Below the pieces are notes generated by a model that was given only the letters and a program-made list of their open reading frames with translations, did not search any database and was not told the origin of the DNA. Shown one piece after another: positions 17,629-26,832 of a DNA stretch of 64,000 bases. This DNA is from Rhizobium deserti. GTDB lineage: Bacteria; Pseudomonadota; Alphaproteobacteria; Rhizobiales; Rhizobiaceae. The position numbers and the translations under genes were made by a program. The stretch covers positions 1 through 64,000 of the forward strand of contig NZ_SMTL01000007.1 of NCBI RefSeq assembly GCF_004358025.1. Reading direction: 5' to 3'. Position 1 is the first letter of the stretch. Each line of letters opens with the position of its first letter.

Positions 17629-18231
17629 TCAGTCCCTCACTAGGTGAGTTAGATCGAAGCTGCCGAAAGTCGGCATGAGACGGACACTCGCCAGGTCGAG
17701 CCTTTCCTCGCGGAGGGCGGTTAGAAGACGAGGGTACGATTGGACATGATGCTGCGCGCTATCGTCATCGAGATGATTGGCGGAGTAGAGGACAAAAGGC
17801 GGAAGGTACTCCATCCCGCAAAGAATGGCCGTTTGTTCGAGCGGGTAGAGGAAATGCTCGACAACGCGGCGGTTGCCACCGTCTGCCGCGTAGTCCGCCC
17901 TGCTTCCACCAGTCGTGATGCATGCCAGCATGTGTTTTCCCGCCAGTTTTTTTCCCTGAGGGCCGTATGCAAAGCCGTATTCGAGAACCAGATCCTGCCA
18001 CTGTTTGAGAAGGGCCGGAGTCGAGTACCAGAAAACGGGGAATTGGAAGACAATCACGTCGTGTTCGATAAGCCGGCGTTGTTCTCGGTCCACGTCGATG
18101 GAGAAACGGGGATATTCCGCGTAGAGATCGACGAAAGTTACGCCTTCCACCGCTCTCGCTCTCGCCGCCATCGCCGTATTTACGCTGGACTTCCGCTGCG
18201 CCGGATGCGCGAACAGAACTAGAATTCGCAT
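17629..18231 (-). CDS. KefF/KefG-like NAD(P)H:quinone oxidoreductase, Kef ancillary subunit
   Basis: 200 aa flavodoxin-fold protein: ILVLFAHPAQRKSSVN at the N-terminus, then DVIVFQFPVFWYSTPALLKQWQDLVLEYGFAYG and LACITTGGS, typical of the KefF/G/NQO1 group. KefF and KefG bind their Kef antiporters and are needed for full activity; KefF also reduces quinones and other electrophiles. It is first in a two-gene operon with the antiporter. Confidence 0.9.
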   Translation of the reverse strand: MRILVLFAHPAQRKSSVNTAMAARARAVEGVTFVDLYAEYPRFSIDVDREQRRLIEHDVIVFQFPVFWYSTPALLKQWQDLVLEYGFAYGPQGKKLAGKHMLACITTGGSRADYAADGGNRRVVEHFLYPLEQTAILCGMEYLPPFVLYSANHLDDDSAQHHVQSYPRLLTALREERLDLASVRLMPTFGSFDLTHLVRD

Positions 18232-18372
18232 TGCGGTCTTTTCCCCGTCACATAGAGCTGGGCGGCTCGAAGTCGTTACTCGTCACTCATGATGCCGACT
18301 TTATATCCAGGCCAGAAGCGGTTTATTGCAGGATCATGCTCCCGAGCCTAGCTGAGGGTCTACAGATCAATT

Positions 18373-19233
18373 CTATTTGGAGTCGCGTGCCCTCTGATCG
18401 AACTGCATGTAGGCGCCGTCTATCCAATCCTTGACGGTCTCTCCGTACTGCGCGGCGGCGTCCTCCCATATCAAGTGCCCTCCATCGAGAAGGACCTGGC
18501 GGCTCCGCTTGATACGGTCGACAAGGAACTGCCCGTTGGCGGGCGGGACCAGGGGATCGTTACTGCCGGCTAGAACCAGTACCGGCGTCTCGATCCTGTG
18601 CAGCTGCTCCTTGAGGATCGGCAGCTCTTCGGGATATGACCGGACGTAATTTGCGGCCTGATCGAAGCGCGAGGCAGACGACGATAGCCAATAGTCCTCC
18701 ATGACGGCCGGAGGAGTGGGATTGGCGGCGGACTGAGTGACGAAACCGACGGCGAGATCACCACCCTCCGCCTCGGCGAAGGCCCCTGGCTGCGACGAGA
18801 TCAGATCGGTAAGTCCGCCTGCGGCTAACTCGACGCTCGTAGCCCCGCTGCCCACGACAAGACTCTCGAATAGATCGGGGCAGTCCGCGGCTGCTGAAAG
18901 CATCGCGAGCGCGCCGACGTCGGGACCGATGCCGTGCATCCGTTTGATTCCCAGCTTCCACGCGGCTCGAACAATGAAGCGCGCCATTCCGGTAGGCGAC
19001 ATCAGATCCGGGCGGCCCTGCGACATCCCAAAACCCGGCAGGTCGATGGCTACGTAAGGCGCCGAACTGCTGATCTCCGACAAGATACCCCTGAACGCGT
19101 AGATGCTTTGCGGCCACGGGCTAGAAAGCACCGCCGGAATACCGCCCGCCCGCCCGCCGGTGGCCAAGCGAACGTTTACGCCGTCGATCTCGAGATATGA
19201 AACGTCGCCAATATTCGGAAGCACACTTGCCAT
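18373..19233 (-). CDS. alpha/beta-hydrolase with an Asp at the nucleophile position
   Basis: 286 aa. The nucleophile elbow reads GIGPDVGALA (D at ~105) instead of the usual G-x-S-x-G. The acid is in AGSNDPLVPP and the base in DGGHLIWED. An Asp nucleophile is characteristic of haloalkane dehalogenases and epoxide hydrolases, although the motif is not typical of either. GGAGG eight bases before the ATG at 19233 fixes the start; an upstream in-frame GTG at 19248 overlaps that site. No signal peptide. Substrate unknown. Confidence 0.82.
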   Translation of the reverse strand: MASVLPNIGDVSYLEIDGVNVRLATGGRAGGIPAVLSSPWPQSIYAFRGILSEISSSAPYVAIDLPGFGMSQGRPDLMSPTGMARFIVRAAWKLGIKRMHGIGPDVGALAMLSAAADCPDLFESLVVGSGATSVELAAGGLTDLISSQPGAFAEAEGGDLAVGFVTQSAANPTPPAVMEDYWLSSSASRFDQAANYVRSYPEELPILKEQLHRIETPVLVLAGSNDPLVPPANGQFLVDRIKRSRQVLLDGGHLIWEDAAAQYGETVKDWIDGAYMQFDQRARDSK

Positions 19234-19367
19234 CTCCACTACCTCCACAGGCTCGGATGTGACGCGGATGCGGCCATCGTCGAAGCTGTGCCGATAGGAT
19301 CGGTGAAAAGGCCTTTTGGAGATTGTCCGATCGTGCGATCCGCTCCGAGGTACCGAGGGCGCTATAC

Positions 19368-19373
19368 TACAAT
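19368..19373 (+). promoter_or_regulatory. TACAATAA -10-like element
   Basis: CTACAATAAGTGG lies 72 bases before the ATG at 19445. It lacks a TTGACA at the usual distance. Confidence 0.4.
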
Positions 19374-19444
19374 AAGTGGGACAAGCTCCCGCTCATATTC
19401 GCCTCATGCAGGGAATGATCCCTGGTCAGCTTGAGGATAAAACA

Positions 19445-19693
19445 ATGAAACTCGTACTTGCCGCCTTTGGCGTATCGGCCCTCTTCGTCTCGTCCGCATT
19501 CGCGCTGGAACCGATCCCCGGTAGCGTCACCTATGGTGGCCGGGCCACCCATCGCCTGCAGAAGGCTCCGGTCGGGAGCAGTTTCGACGAGACCTTCTAC
19601 TCCGGCGGACAGCGCTACACCGAGACCTACATGATCCAGCCCGACAGGTCGTTGGTCATCACAAGCCGCATTCGGATCAGCAGCGACCGATAG
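19445..19693 (+). CDS. small secreted protein of unknown family
   Basis: 82 aa with a signal peptide (LVLAAFGVSALFVSSAFA, cleavage near residue 20). The mature part is about 60 residues and basic (GGRATHRLQKAPVGSSFDE, TYMIQPDRSLVITSRIRI). TGAGGAT upstream of the ATG serves as ribosome site. I recognise no family. Confidence 0.6.
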   Translation: MKLVLAAFGVSALFVSSAFALEPIPGSVTYGGRATHRLQKAPVGSSFDETFYSGGQRYTETYMIQPDRSLVITSRIRISSDR

Positions 19694-19851
19694 GCGCGGA
19701 GGTCCCTGCGCCGGATATCGGTCACGCCACTCCAATGGCAGTCGGCGTGACCGTTCACGTTTTGCCCAGGAAGAGGGTTCACTTGGTCGATGGCCGCAAT
19801 AGATCGCGCCGCCCGAGCGACGCCATTATCAACGGAAGCAAGGAGACGATC

Positions 19852-20400
19852 ATGTCGCAGAATGAAGAGCAGACTACCATCAAGGCATATCTCCGTCCGA
19901 TTGATCGTGACGGACTGATCGCCTTTGCCCAGCGCGGCCGCGAGAACCCCGAACGTCGAGGTACGAACGTGGTTCACACGCTCTGCGAGGGCCAGTATCG
20001 CACGCTGAGCTACGTCGGCGATCATGATCCGGTAGTTGTCGACGAGCCATTGCACTTGTTCGGCCAGGACACCGCGCCGGCACCCGGCGAAATAGTGCTT
20101 TCGGGCCTGGGCGGATGTATCGCAGTCGGGATTACCGCGGTTGCCACATTCAAGAATGTTCGGTTGTCTCGTCTCGAGCTCCATATCGAGGGCGACGTCG
20201 GCAACACCGCCGCATGGGGCGCAGGCGGCGCGCCTCGTGAGCCATCGCAGATGGGTTTCCAGGCGATCCGGGTGAAGGTGGATGTCGAAGGTGACGCCAC
20301 TCGCGGCGAGTTGGAAGAAATCGTCAGGCAGGCGAACTACTTCTCCCCGGTCGCCAACTCGATGCGAAATCCTATCCCCCTCGAATTTTCGCTTTCATAG
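19852..20400 (+). CDS. OsmC-family protein, second catalytic Cys missing
   Basis: 182 aa. OsmC-like features: VDEPLHLFGQDTAPAPGEIVLSGLGGC with the first cysteine near residue 88, then LELHIEGDV and FQAIRVKVDVEGDA. In OsmC/Ohr peroxidases a second cysteine follows a valine about 60 residues on; here the corresponding NYFSPVANSMRNPI has none. Canonical peroxide reduction is therefore doubtful. The ATG at 19852 has an ideal AAGGAG site. The role is unknown; an OsmC-like sulfurtransferase or binding function is possible. Confidence 0.82.
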   Translation: MSQNEEQTTIKAYLRPIDRDGLIAFAQRGRENPERRGTNVVHTLCEGQYRTLSYVGDHDPVVVDEPLHLFGQDTAPAPGEIVLSGLGGCIAVGITAVATFKNVRLSRLELHIEGDVGNTAAWGAGGAPREPSQMGFQAIRVKVDVEGDATRGELEEIVRQANYFSPVANSMRNPIPLEFSLS

Positions 20401-20654
20401 TTCGACAAGCGATGGCCCGCCTACGGTTCGCCGACAGTTGTAGCATTCCTTCGCCTGCGAAGTTGTCTACGCCGTTCAAAGCCCAAGGGGCCGATCGTAC
20501 TATAGATCCCAAAGGCCTGGAGTTACCTGTAGCGGAGAGGGACGATCAACTCGAACCGACAGGTAACGCCATGGCTCTCAAGCTTTCAGAAACTTCGTGC
20601 ATCTTTAGACAGGTTCCGCTGAGGAGAATGAAGCCCCGAGGGGTCGCAAGGGCT

Positions 20655-20840
20655 ATGCTTGCTGTGAACGACAATGTTATCCGCGTCCAAACAGACGAAG
20701 CCCCTTCGGGCAACGATAAGCCGTCGCTTGCGGATGTCGGGCCAATCCTGGCTCTCATGGCGATTTTCGGCGTGACCTTCTATATGATCTCCACCGCGCT
20801 TTCCGCTTACCTGAAATCATTTCCGATGCTTTATCCGTAA
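20655..20840 (+). CDS. small single-pass membrane protein
   Basis: 61 aa with one membrane helix (VGPILALMAIFGVTFYMIST) preceded by an acidic segment. The frame is open further upstream; ATGs at 20571 and 20628 are alternatives (20628 has GAGGAGA directly before it). No family recognised. Confidence 0.4.
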   Translation: MLAVNDNVIRVQTDEAPSGNDKPSLADVGPILALMAIFGVTFYMISTALSAYLKSFPMLYP

Positions 20841-21205
20841 TAAGGGCGGGACATCCAGATCGTCGGGTGCCGACGGGAAAGGACACGCGATGTGTACGGA
20901 CCGCCAATTCGTCAACGCGTAAGCCCGAGGACACTCGGATGGGAAGAGTGCATTGCTGAAGGTATGGTGTGGGTCCAACTCGCGTCTGCCGCGAATGCGG
21001 ACCTGTCGGCTGCTGCGACCAATCTCAGCACAGACGCGCGACAGCGCAATTCCACCAGACCGGCCACCCGGTGATCGAGGGTTACGACCCGCCGGAGGGA
21101 TTCGGTAGTGCAATATCGACAAGGAGTTGGTCGAGCTGCGAGATCGTCCCCCGCCCCTATGGAGCCCACCCGACGGCTCTCGCCGCGGGGTAGACCTGAC
21201 AGACG
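20841..21205. other. intergenic stretch, no supported gene
   Basis: Several short open frames on both strands overlap one another; none has a good ribosome site or recognisable sequence. Confidence 0.4.
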
Positions 21206-22864
21206 CTACCAGGCGGTGGCCAGGTAGTGGTGTATCGCCGCGACGACCACGGACCCTTCCCCTACAGCGGACGCAACCCGTTTGATCGAACCGGAACGGA
21301 CGTCTCCGACCGCGAAAACGCCTGGTTTGCTTGTGCGGTAGGGCGTGGAAGGCGCGGACAGTTCTCCCTCGTCTGAAAACCCGGTCTCCACAAAACCGCT
21401 GCGGTCGAGATCGACGCAGCCTTCTAGCCAGTCCGTGTTGGGTGACGCGCCGATCATGACGAAGAGATTCGTCGCCGGACGCTCGTGAGTCTGTCCGGTT
21501 TTTCTGTTGGTCCAGCTCACGCCCTCAAGAACGTTTTCGCCACGCAGCGCAGTTATATCGGAAGATTCGTGCAGGGTGATGTGTCGCGAGTTCTTGATCC
21601 TCTGGACGAGGTAGTCCGACATGGTCGACGATATGCCGCTACGCATGACCATGTTGACGTGCCGTGCCGTGCGCGACAGGTATACGGCAGCCTGCCCCGC
21701 CGAGTTGCCCCCGCCGACGATTACGACTTCTTGGGCTGCACACAGGTTTCCTTCCATCGCCGTCGCGGCATAGTGGATGCCCTGCCCCTCGAAACGGCCG
21801 TAGTTCGGAATGTCCAGTTTCCTGTATCGTGCGCCTGTCGCGACGACCACCGCCTTTGCCCGCACGGTGTCGCCGTCGGACAGACCTATCTCGAACGGCT
21901 TCTTGGAGCAGTCGAGTGACACGGTGCTTCGAGAGACGCAGATACGCGCGCCGAACTTCTGCGCCTGGATATGGGCGCGGCCCGCGAGAGCTTCGCCCGA
22001 AATCCCGGTCGGGAAGCCCAGATAGTTTTCGATTTTCGACGATGTCCCTGCCTGTCCGCCCGGCGCGAGCGTCTCCACGACGATCGTCCTAAGGCCTTCG
22101 GAAGCCGCATAGACCGCCGAGGCCAGCCCCGAAGGTCCGGCCCCGAGGACCGCGACGTCATAGACAGCACCCGGTTCCGGGGGTTCGAAAAGCCCCAGTT
22201 CTTCTGCAAGCGTCTCGTCGGACGGCTTTGACAGCACAGTCCGGTCCGGCTTGATCAAGGCAGGCAACGCAGAAGGGGGGATTGAAAACTCCTGCATCGC
22301 TTGCGCCGCCCCCGCATCTGCAACGACGTCCAGCACTTCCACCGGACAGAGATTGCGTGTGAGGAAGCGCTGTATCCGCAGCAATTCGGTGTGGTCCCGG
22401 TGCCCGACGAGCACGCCGCCACCCTTGAGGTGGCGGACGAGCCCGGCCCGACGCAGGATGTACGCTCGCATGATCATTTCGCCGATATCCGGCTCGCCCG
22501 TTATCAGCGCTCGAAACCTGTCGTGGGGGACCCGGACGTATTTCGTTCCGGCCATCAGCCTGCCGGACAGGAGCGTGTTGCGGTCGTTGAACATGTTGTG
22601 CTCACCGCTGAACTGGCCACCACGATAGCTGTAGAGGTACTGCCTTCCATTGATCGGATGGTCGGCATGTACTTCCATTTCGCCGTCCAGTATCAGGAAA
22701 AGGTCAAGTGCGCGGTCTCCGCGCGTAAAGGCGACGCTGTCTTGGCGACTGACCTGCATCTCGCCGTAGGCGCGGACGCGGTCGATCATTTCCTCAGGCA
22801 GGACCGGGTAGGTCTGCGCTTCTCGCAGCCACGGGTCCGTCGGATCGTTGAGCATTACGGCCAT
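21206..22864 (-). CDS. cyclic-nucleotide-binding-domain thioredoxin-reductase-like flavoprotein without CxxC
   Basis: 552 aa in three parts. Residues ~10-150 resemble a CAP-type cyclic-nucleotide-binding domain (DLFLILDGEMEVHAD, GQFSGEHNMFND). Residues ~150-220 are thioredoxin-like. From ~235 on it is TrxB-like, with FAD site AVLGAGPSGLASA, NAD(P)H site VIVGGGNSAGQA and C-terminal GVFAVGDVRSGSIKRVASAVGEG. The redox pair of thioredoxin reductase (C-x-x-C) is replaced by GIHYAATAME, so it cannot reduce thioredoxin in the normal way. It may be a ferredoxin- or quinone-reductase-like enzyme controlled by a nucleotide. Confidence 0.88.
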   Translation of the reverse strand: MAVMLNDPTDPWLREAQTYPVLPEEMIDRVRAYGEMQVSRQDSVAFTRGDRALDLFLILDGEMEVHADHPINGRQYLYSYRGGQFSGEHNMFNDRNTLLSGRLMAGTKYVRVPHDRFRALITGEPDIGEMIMRAYILRRAGLVRHLKGGGVLVGHRDHTELLRIQRFLTRNLCPVEVLDVVADAGAAQAMQEFSIPPSALPALIKPDRTVLSKPSDETLAEELGLFEPPEPGAVYDVAVLGAGPSGLASAVYAASEGLRTIVVETLAPGGQAGTSSKIENYLGFPTGISGEALAGRAHIQAQKFGARICVSRSTVSLDCSKKPFEIGLSDGDTVRAKAVVVATGARYRKLDIPNYGRFEGQGIHYAATAMEGNLCAAQEVVIVGGGNSAGQAAVYLSRTARHVNMVMRSGISSTMSDYLVQRIKNSRHITLHESSDITALRGENVLEGVSWTNRKTGQTHERPATNLFVMIGASPNTDWLEGCVDLDRSGFVETGFSDEGELSAPSTPYRTSKPGVFAVGDVRSGSIKRVASAVGEGSVVVAAIHHYLATAW

Positions 22865-22885
22865 GCTTGCCTCCTGAACGGCTGA

Positions 22886-24016
22886 TTACGGGGTGCTGTG
22901 AGAGTCGGTATCGACATTGGCTTCCACGGACATTCCCGGGCCGAGCCTTTCGAGGCCGCGCTGGTTGTCGTCGATCTGAATGCGGACGGCGATGCGTTGC
23001 GGTATCTTAGTGAAGTTGCCTATCGCGTTGTCGGTGCGCAAAACAGAAAATTCGGATCCGGCGGCTGGCGAAATGTCCTCGACCGTCCCGTCGAAGCGGG
23101 CCCCCGCCAAGGCGTCCACAAAGAACCAAGCCCGCTGTCCGGGGCGTATTGCCGCCGACTGGGCCTCTTTGAAATTGGCGATGACCCAACGTGGCTTGGG
23201 CACCAGGAACATCAGCTGGCTGCCATTCGTCACGTACTGGCCCTGTTTGGCGCTCACGTCGCTCAGCTTTCCGTCTTCGGGAGCGCTCACGACAGTGTAG
23301 CCGAGGTTGATCTCCGCGAGTTGCAGTTTGGCCCGAGCGCTCTCGACGTCGGCTTCGAGAGCCTTCTCGTTCACGCTAGCGGCCTTTAGCGCCTGCTCCG
23401 CGCTGCCCCGGCCCGCGGCTGCCTCCTGGACGACCGCAACGGCCACACCCCGCGCGGCGCGGGTAGCGTCTTCGGCGCTGACAGAGCCCGACCCCTGCCC
23501 CGCGAGCTGCGACGCCCGCTTGAAGTCCGCCTCCGCTTTGACGAGCTGGGCGTTCGCGCTTGAAATCTTTGCTTCGGCCGTCGTGATATCGAGTTGTCGC
23601 TGGGCTATCGCCTGATCGTTGTTCGCCAGATTTGAGGTGGCGATCTCCAGGTCGGCCCGGGCGGCTGCAACCTGCGCCCGGTAGACCCGGTCGTCGATTC
23701 GCATGAGGACGTCGCCCTGTCTGATACCCGCGTAGTCCTTCACCGGGATTTCCTTGATATAGCCAGTGACCTGCGGACTGATCACCGTCGTCCGTCCACG
23801 GACATAGGCGTTGTCGGTCTTCACCACGCTCGTGGAGAACGGCGGCAGCTGCCATGCGGCCAGGATGGCAGCCATGCCTGCTCCCACGAGGGCTACGGCA
23901 AAGACCCGCGTCAACAGGCTGCTGATCTTCGGTTGCCATTGCAGCTGCTGGGGCGGCGGCGTTTCGTCCGCTGGCCGCGCAGTCAGGACGGAGGGGATCG
24001 GGGATGCCGCGTTCAT
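22886..24016 (-). CDS. HlyD/EmrA-family membrane-fusion protein
   Basis: 376 aa. One N-terminal membrane helix (VFAVALVGAGMAAILAAWQL) is followed by TDNAYVRGRTTVISPQVTGYI (lipoyl half), a long coiled-coil of ~130 residues, then NLGYTVVSAPEDGKL and a barrel domain ending in GMSVEANVDT. EmrA-type adaptors work with DHA2-family MFS exporters. Its start overlaps the stop of the MFS gene by four bases, so the two form an EmrAB-like operon. Confidence 0.93.
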   Translation of the reverse strand: MNAASPIPSVLTARPADETPPPQQLQWQPKISSLLTRVFAVALVGAGMAAILAAWQLPPFSTSVVKTDNAYVRGRTTVISPQVTGYIKEIPVKDYAGIRQGDVLMRIDDRVYRAQVAAARADLEIATSNLANNDQAIAQRQLDITTAEAKISSANAQLVKAEADFKRASQLAGQGSGSVSAEDATRAARGVAVAVVQEAAAGRGSAEQALKAASVNEKALEADVESARAKLQLAEINLGYTVVSAPEDGKLSDVSAKQGQYVTNGSQLMFLVPKPRWVIANFKEAQSAAIRPGQRAWFFVDALAGARFDGTVEDISPAAGSEFSVLRTDNAIGNFTKIPQRIAVRIQIDDNQRGLERLGPGMSVEANVDTDSHSTP

Positions 24017-25710
24017 GAAGGTCTACTCCGATATTGCTTGATCAGGTTGAGCGCGATGACGACAAGAAGCGCTATGGACCCGGCCGACGCCGCGAGCGAA
24101 ATGGCAGTGAAGACGTCCACGTATCCGGCGACACGGGCATAGAGGGAGACCTGCTGAGAGAGTGCCGCGAAGCCTTCGGCTGATCGCAGCACCGGGTCTG
24201 CTATCACCGGGGAGTATCGGGCGGTAAGCGAGGACAGGAGCGACGTCACATCGGGTTCGGATTTCGCCGCCTGCGCGGCGTAGGCCGCAAGGTGGTATTG
24301 CTGAGCTTCGAAAAGGTAGGTCTGGGTGAACGCGTTCCCCGTCAGCGTTCCGACGGATTGCGTCACGTTGAAGAGCGCGATGAAACTCGTCATCCGCACC
24401 CCGCCGTCGGCGAGTACCCGGCCCAGGCCGAAGATAAAGAGAGGACCGATGAACAGCGTCCCCGCGAACCCCATCATCCCCTGCGTGATCAGCAACTGCG
24501 GCACGCGTGTCGACGCGCTCGATCCGGAGTCGAGATAAGTCGCCATAGCGACAACGAGGAGGGAAGCGAGAACCATGTAGGGAAGCCGCGCGGGAGAAAC
24601 GGTCAGCGCCGCGGCGGTCACTCCCAGCATCGCCCCGACAAAGATAGTGCCCGTCAGCGGTCTGATGTCATCGTTCGTAAGTCCGAAATCACGCAGCATC
24701 GTCAGGATGCCGATCGTCTGCTCCGATTGGACGAACCTGCAGAGCACGGCGATCAGCGCCCATCTGACGAAGGTCCCTGCCGAAAGCCACTTCACGTCGA
24801 CCAGCGGCTGCTTGCGACGCGCCTCGATCGAGACGAAAAGCGCGAAACAGGGAATGCAGGCCGTGAAGAACCAGCCGATCCAGGCGACGTTGGTCCACCA
24901 GAGATAGCTCCCGAGCCCCATGGCTGACCCGAACAGGATAAAGCCGACCGCATATAGAGAGAAGCTCACGGTGTCGAGGGGCTCGAACGTCTTGGATCTC
25001 ACGCTCGGCGGGAGGCGCACGATGGATACGATGCCGAGAACAGTGAGGGACAGGCCCAGTTCGAAAAGGTAGAGCCCGTTCCAGTTTCCGAAGGCCAGAA
25101 AGTCCTTTGGTATGAGCCAGGCGAGAGGCAGGGCAAGCTGCGGCGTCCCAATACCGAGGCAAACGGCCCTGAGCCTGTGTGCGGCCGGGAACGCCTGGAT
25201 CATGTAGAATACGCCGAGAGTCGCCAAAGCCGAAGCCGATATCCCGCTCATGGCCCGCACAAGGATGGCACCCGCGAGCCCGTGGACGAACAGGTGCGAG
25301 GTGATCAGAAGCGCCTGCAGCGTCAGAAAGATCATGCAGAACGACCTGATCCCGAACTCCTGGCGGTATTTCACGAGCACGCACCCCGCGATGGCGTTCG
25401 TCACCAGATAGGCGACGGAAAGGTAAGCCGCCTCGCTGAGGTCTAGGCCAAGCGCGCCCTGGAGATACGGGAGATTGGCCGCGACGATGGCGTTTCCGAG
25501 CGCTCCGGTGATCCCCACTAGGACAGAGGTGAGTGCAAAGACAATGCGTCGGCGGGTCGGGTGTGGCGGGAATCCGGGAGCGCCCGGGATAGCCGGGCGC
25601 TGACCCTCCGGATATTCGAAGGGTTGGTCGTCCTGGTAAAAGTGCTGCCTCGGAACCGCCGCAGGCGCGCGCGGCTTTTGTTCCGTCAGCCTCCACGGGG
25701 CAATTCCCAC
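24013..25710 (-). CDS. DHA2-family MFS drug exporter (EmrB-like)
   Basis: 565 aa, long enough for the 14-helix DHA2 group. The first helix carries VLVGITGALGNAIVAANLPYLQ. The usual R of motif A (LVTNAIAGCVLVKYRQEFGIR) is modified, as in some EmrB relatives. It would extrude hydrophobic compounds together with the EmrA-like protein. The GTG start at 25710 has GGAAGG upstream. A soluble N-terminal ~50 residues is longer than usual. No outer-membrane protein is present. Confidence 0.9.
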   Translation of the reverse strand: MGIAPWRLTEQKPRAPAAVPRQHFYQDDQPFEYPEGQRPAIPGAPGFPPHPTRRRIVFALTSVLVGITGALGNAIVAANLPYLQGALGLDLSEAAYLSVAYLVTNAIAGCVLVKYRQEFGIRSFCMIFLTLQALLITSHLFVHGLAGAILVRAMSGISASALATLGVFYMIQAFPAAHRLRAVCLGIGTPQLALPLAWLIPKDFLAFGNWNGLYLFELGLSLTVLGIVSIVRLPPSVRSKTFEPLDTVSFSLYAVGFILFGSAMGLGSYLWWTNVAWIGWFFTACIPCFALFVSIEARRKQPLVDVKWLSAGTFVRWALIAVLCRFVQSEQTIGILTMLRDFGLTNDDIRPLTGTIFVGAMLGVTAAALTVSPARLPYMVLASLLVVAMATYLDSGSSASTRVPQLLITQGMMGFAGTLFIGPLFIFGLGRVLADGGVRMTSFIALFNVTQSVGTLTGNAFTQTYLFEAQQYHLAAYAAQAAKSEPDVTSLLSSLTARYSPVIADPVLRSAEGFAALSQQVSLYARVAGYVDVFTAISLAASAGSIALLVVIALNLIKQYRSRPS

Positions 25711-25902
25711 GGCACCCGCCTTCCGTTACATCGGGCCTTGCGGGGAATTCCGCCATGACCGAGAAAGTATTCGGCCCTGACGTTCAGTCGTGAGGCCCGC
25801 CGAAACTCTAGCGGCGGGCCCGATGCGCATATTGAACGATCCTCTCTCGGAGACGTCGCGCGCTTCCTATACCTGGTAGCCCCCGTGGCCTCCTCGAAGA
25901 CC

Positions 25903-26736
25903 TCAGCGGAAGTCAGTGGTCGGAGCGATTGCCCTGCTGCTTTCCAGCTCCTGCGTGCGCGCCTGTAGCGCCTTCTCGATAGCGGCAAGCGCGTCGCTGC
26001 CGAGGACGAGGCGGCGTGGTGCGACCGCCTGGCTAGCGCTTTCCAGAATTGCGGCGGCCATTCTTACCGGATCGCCGACAGGCATTCTCGAAGAGTCGGA
26101 AAGGAACGCTTTCACCATGCCAACAGGCGTCCCGTTGTAGGCATCGGGAGCGGAGCCCGCATTGGCGGCAGCCGCTTCGCGGAACGTAGTCCGCGCGGCA
26201 CCCGGCTCCACAATGGTGACGCCGATACCGAGCGGTGCGAGTTCCTGGGAGAGGGATTCGAAGAAGCCCTCCAAACCCCACTTGCTGGCGTGGTAGAGCG
26301 AAGCGCCCGGATGGGTCGCTTGGCCGCCATACGTGGAGATCGCGATGATGCGGCCGCTGCACTGCTGCCGCAGATAAGGAATGGCGACCCGCGTCACCTC
26401 GATCGGGCCGACGAGGTTGGTGTCTATCTGGTGCCGTATCTGTTCGGTGGAAAGCCCTTCGGCAGCGCCGAAGAGCCCGTATCCGGCGTTGTTGACAATG
26501 ACGTCGATGCTGCCGAATTCTGCGAAGGCCGCTTTCACGCAGCCCTCGATCGCCTCGACGTGAGTGAGATCAAGCTCCGCGACCCAGAGCTTGTCGGGAT
26601 AGCGTGCCTTGAGGTCGTCGACCGAACCCCGTTTCCGGACCGTGCCGGCGACCCGGTCACCCCTCTCCAGGGCTTGTGTCGCCATTTCGCGGCCGAGGCC
26701 GCTGTTGATACCCGTGATGAACCATGTCTTCGGCAT
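25903..26736 (-). CDS. short-chain dehydrogenase/reductase
   Basis: 277 aa classical SDR: NAD(P)-binding TGINSGLG at 8-15, VNNAGYG near 85, catalytic Ser in IAISTYGG and YHASK as Y-x-x-x-K. An Arg after the first glycine-rich strand (TVRKRGS) hints at NADP preference. AAGGAGA six bases before the ATG at 26736 decides the start. It is divergent from a LysR regulator, the expected controller. Substrate unknown. Confidence 0.92.
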   Translation of the reverse strand: MPKTWFITGINSGLGREMATQALERGDRVAGTVRKRGSVDDLKARYPDKLWVAELDLTHVEAIEGCVKAAFAEFGSIDVIVNNAGYGLFGAAEGLSTEQIRHQIDTNLVGPIEVTRVAIPYLRQQCSGRIIAISTYGGQATHPGASLYHASKWGLEGFFESLSQELAPLGIGVTIVEPGAARTTFREAAAANAGSAPDAYNGTPVGMVKAFLSDSSRMPVGDPVRMAAAILESASQAVAPRRLVLGSDALAAIEKALQARTQELESSRAIAPTTDFR

Positions 26737-26772
26737 TGTAAGTCTCCTTGTTGGAATTTCTGTAGAGACAAT

Positions 26773-26807
26773 ATGCATTTGCATCGCGTATTAGAATTGT
26801 GCAATCC
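26773..26807. promoter_or_regulatory. operator region between SDR and LysR genes
   Basis: This 35-base stretch contains a perfect palindrome ATGCA-TT-TGCAT (26773-26784). It also contains GAATTGTGCAATCC (26794-26807), which is 13/14 identical on the complementary strand to the palindrome at 2107-2120. Both lie between the divergent starts, as expected for LysR-type binding sites. On the minus strand the CACAAT part could also serve as the SDR -10. Confidence 0.5.
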
Positions 26808-26832
26808 GGCATGAACCGATGGGGAAATGGCC

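Noticed and set aside
20892-21074. Possible small gene in the 20.8-21.2 kb gap
   Set aside because: Competing frames on both strands, weak ribosome sites and no protein-like pattern.
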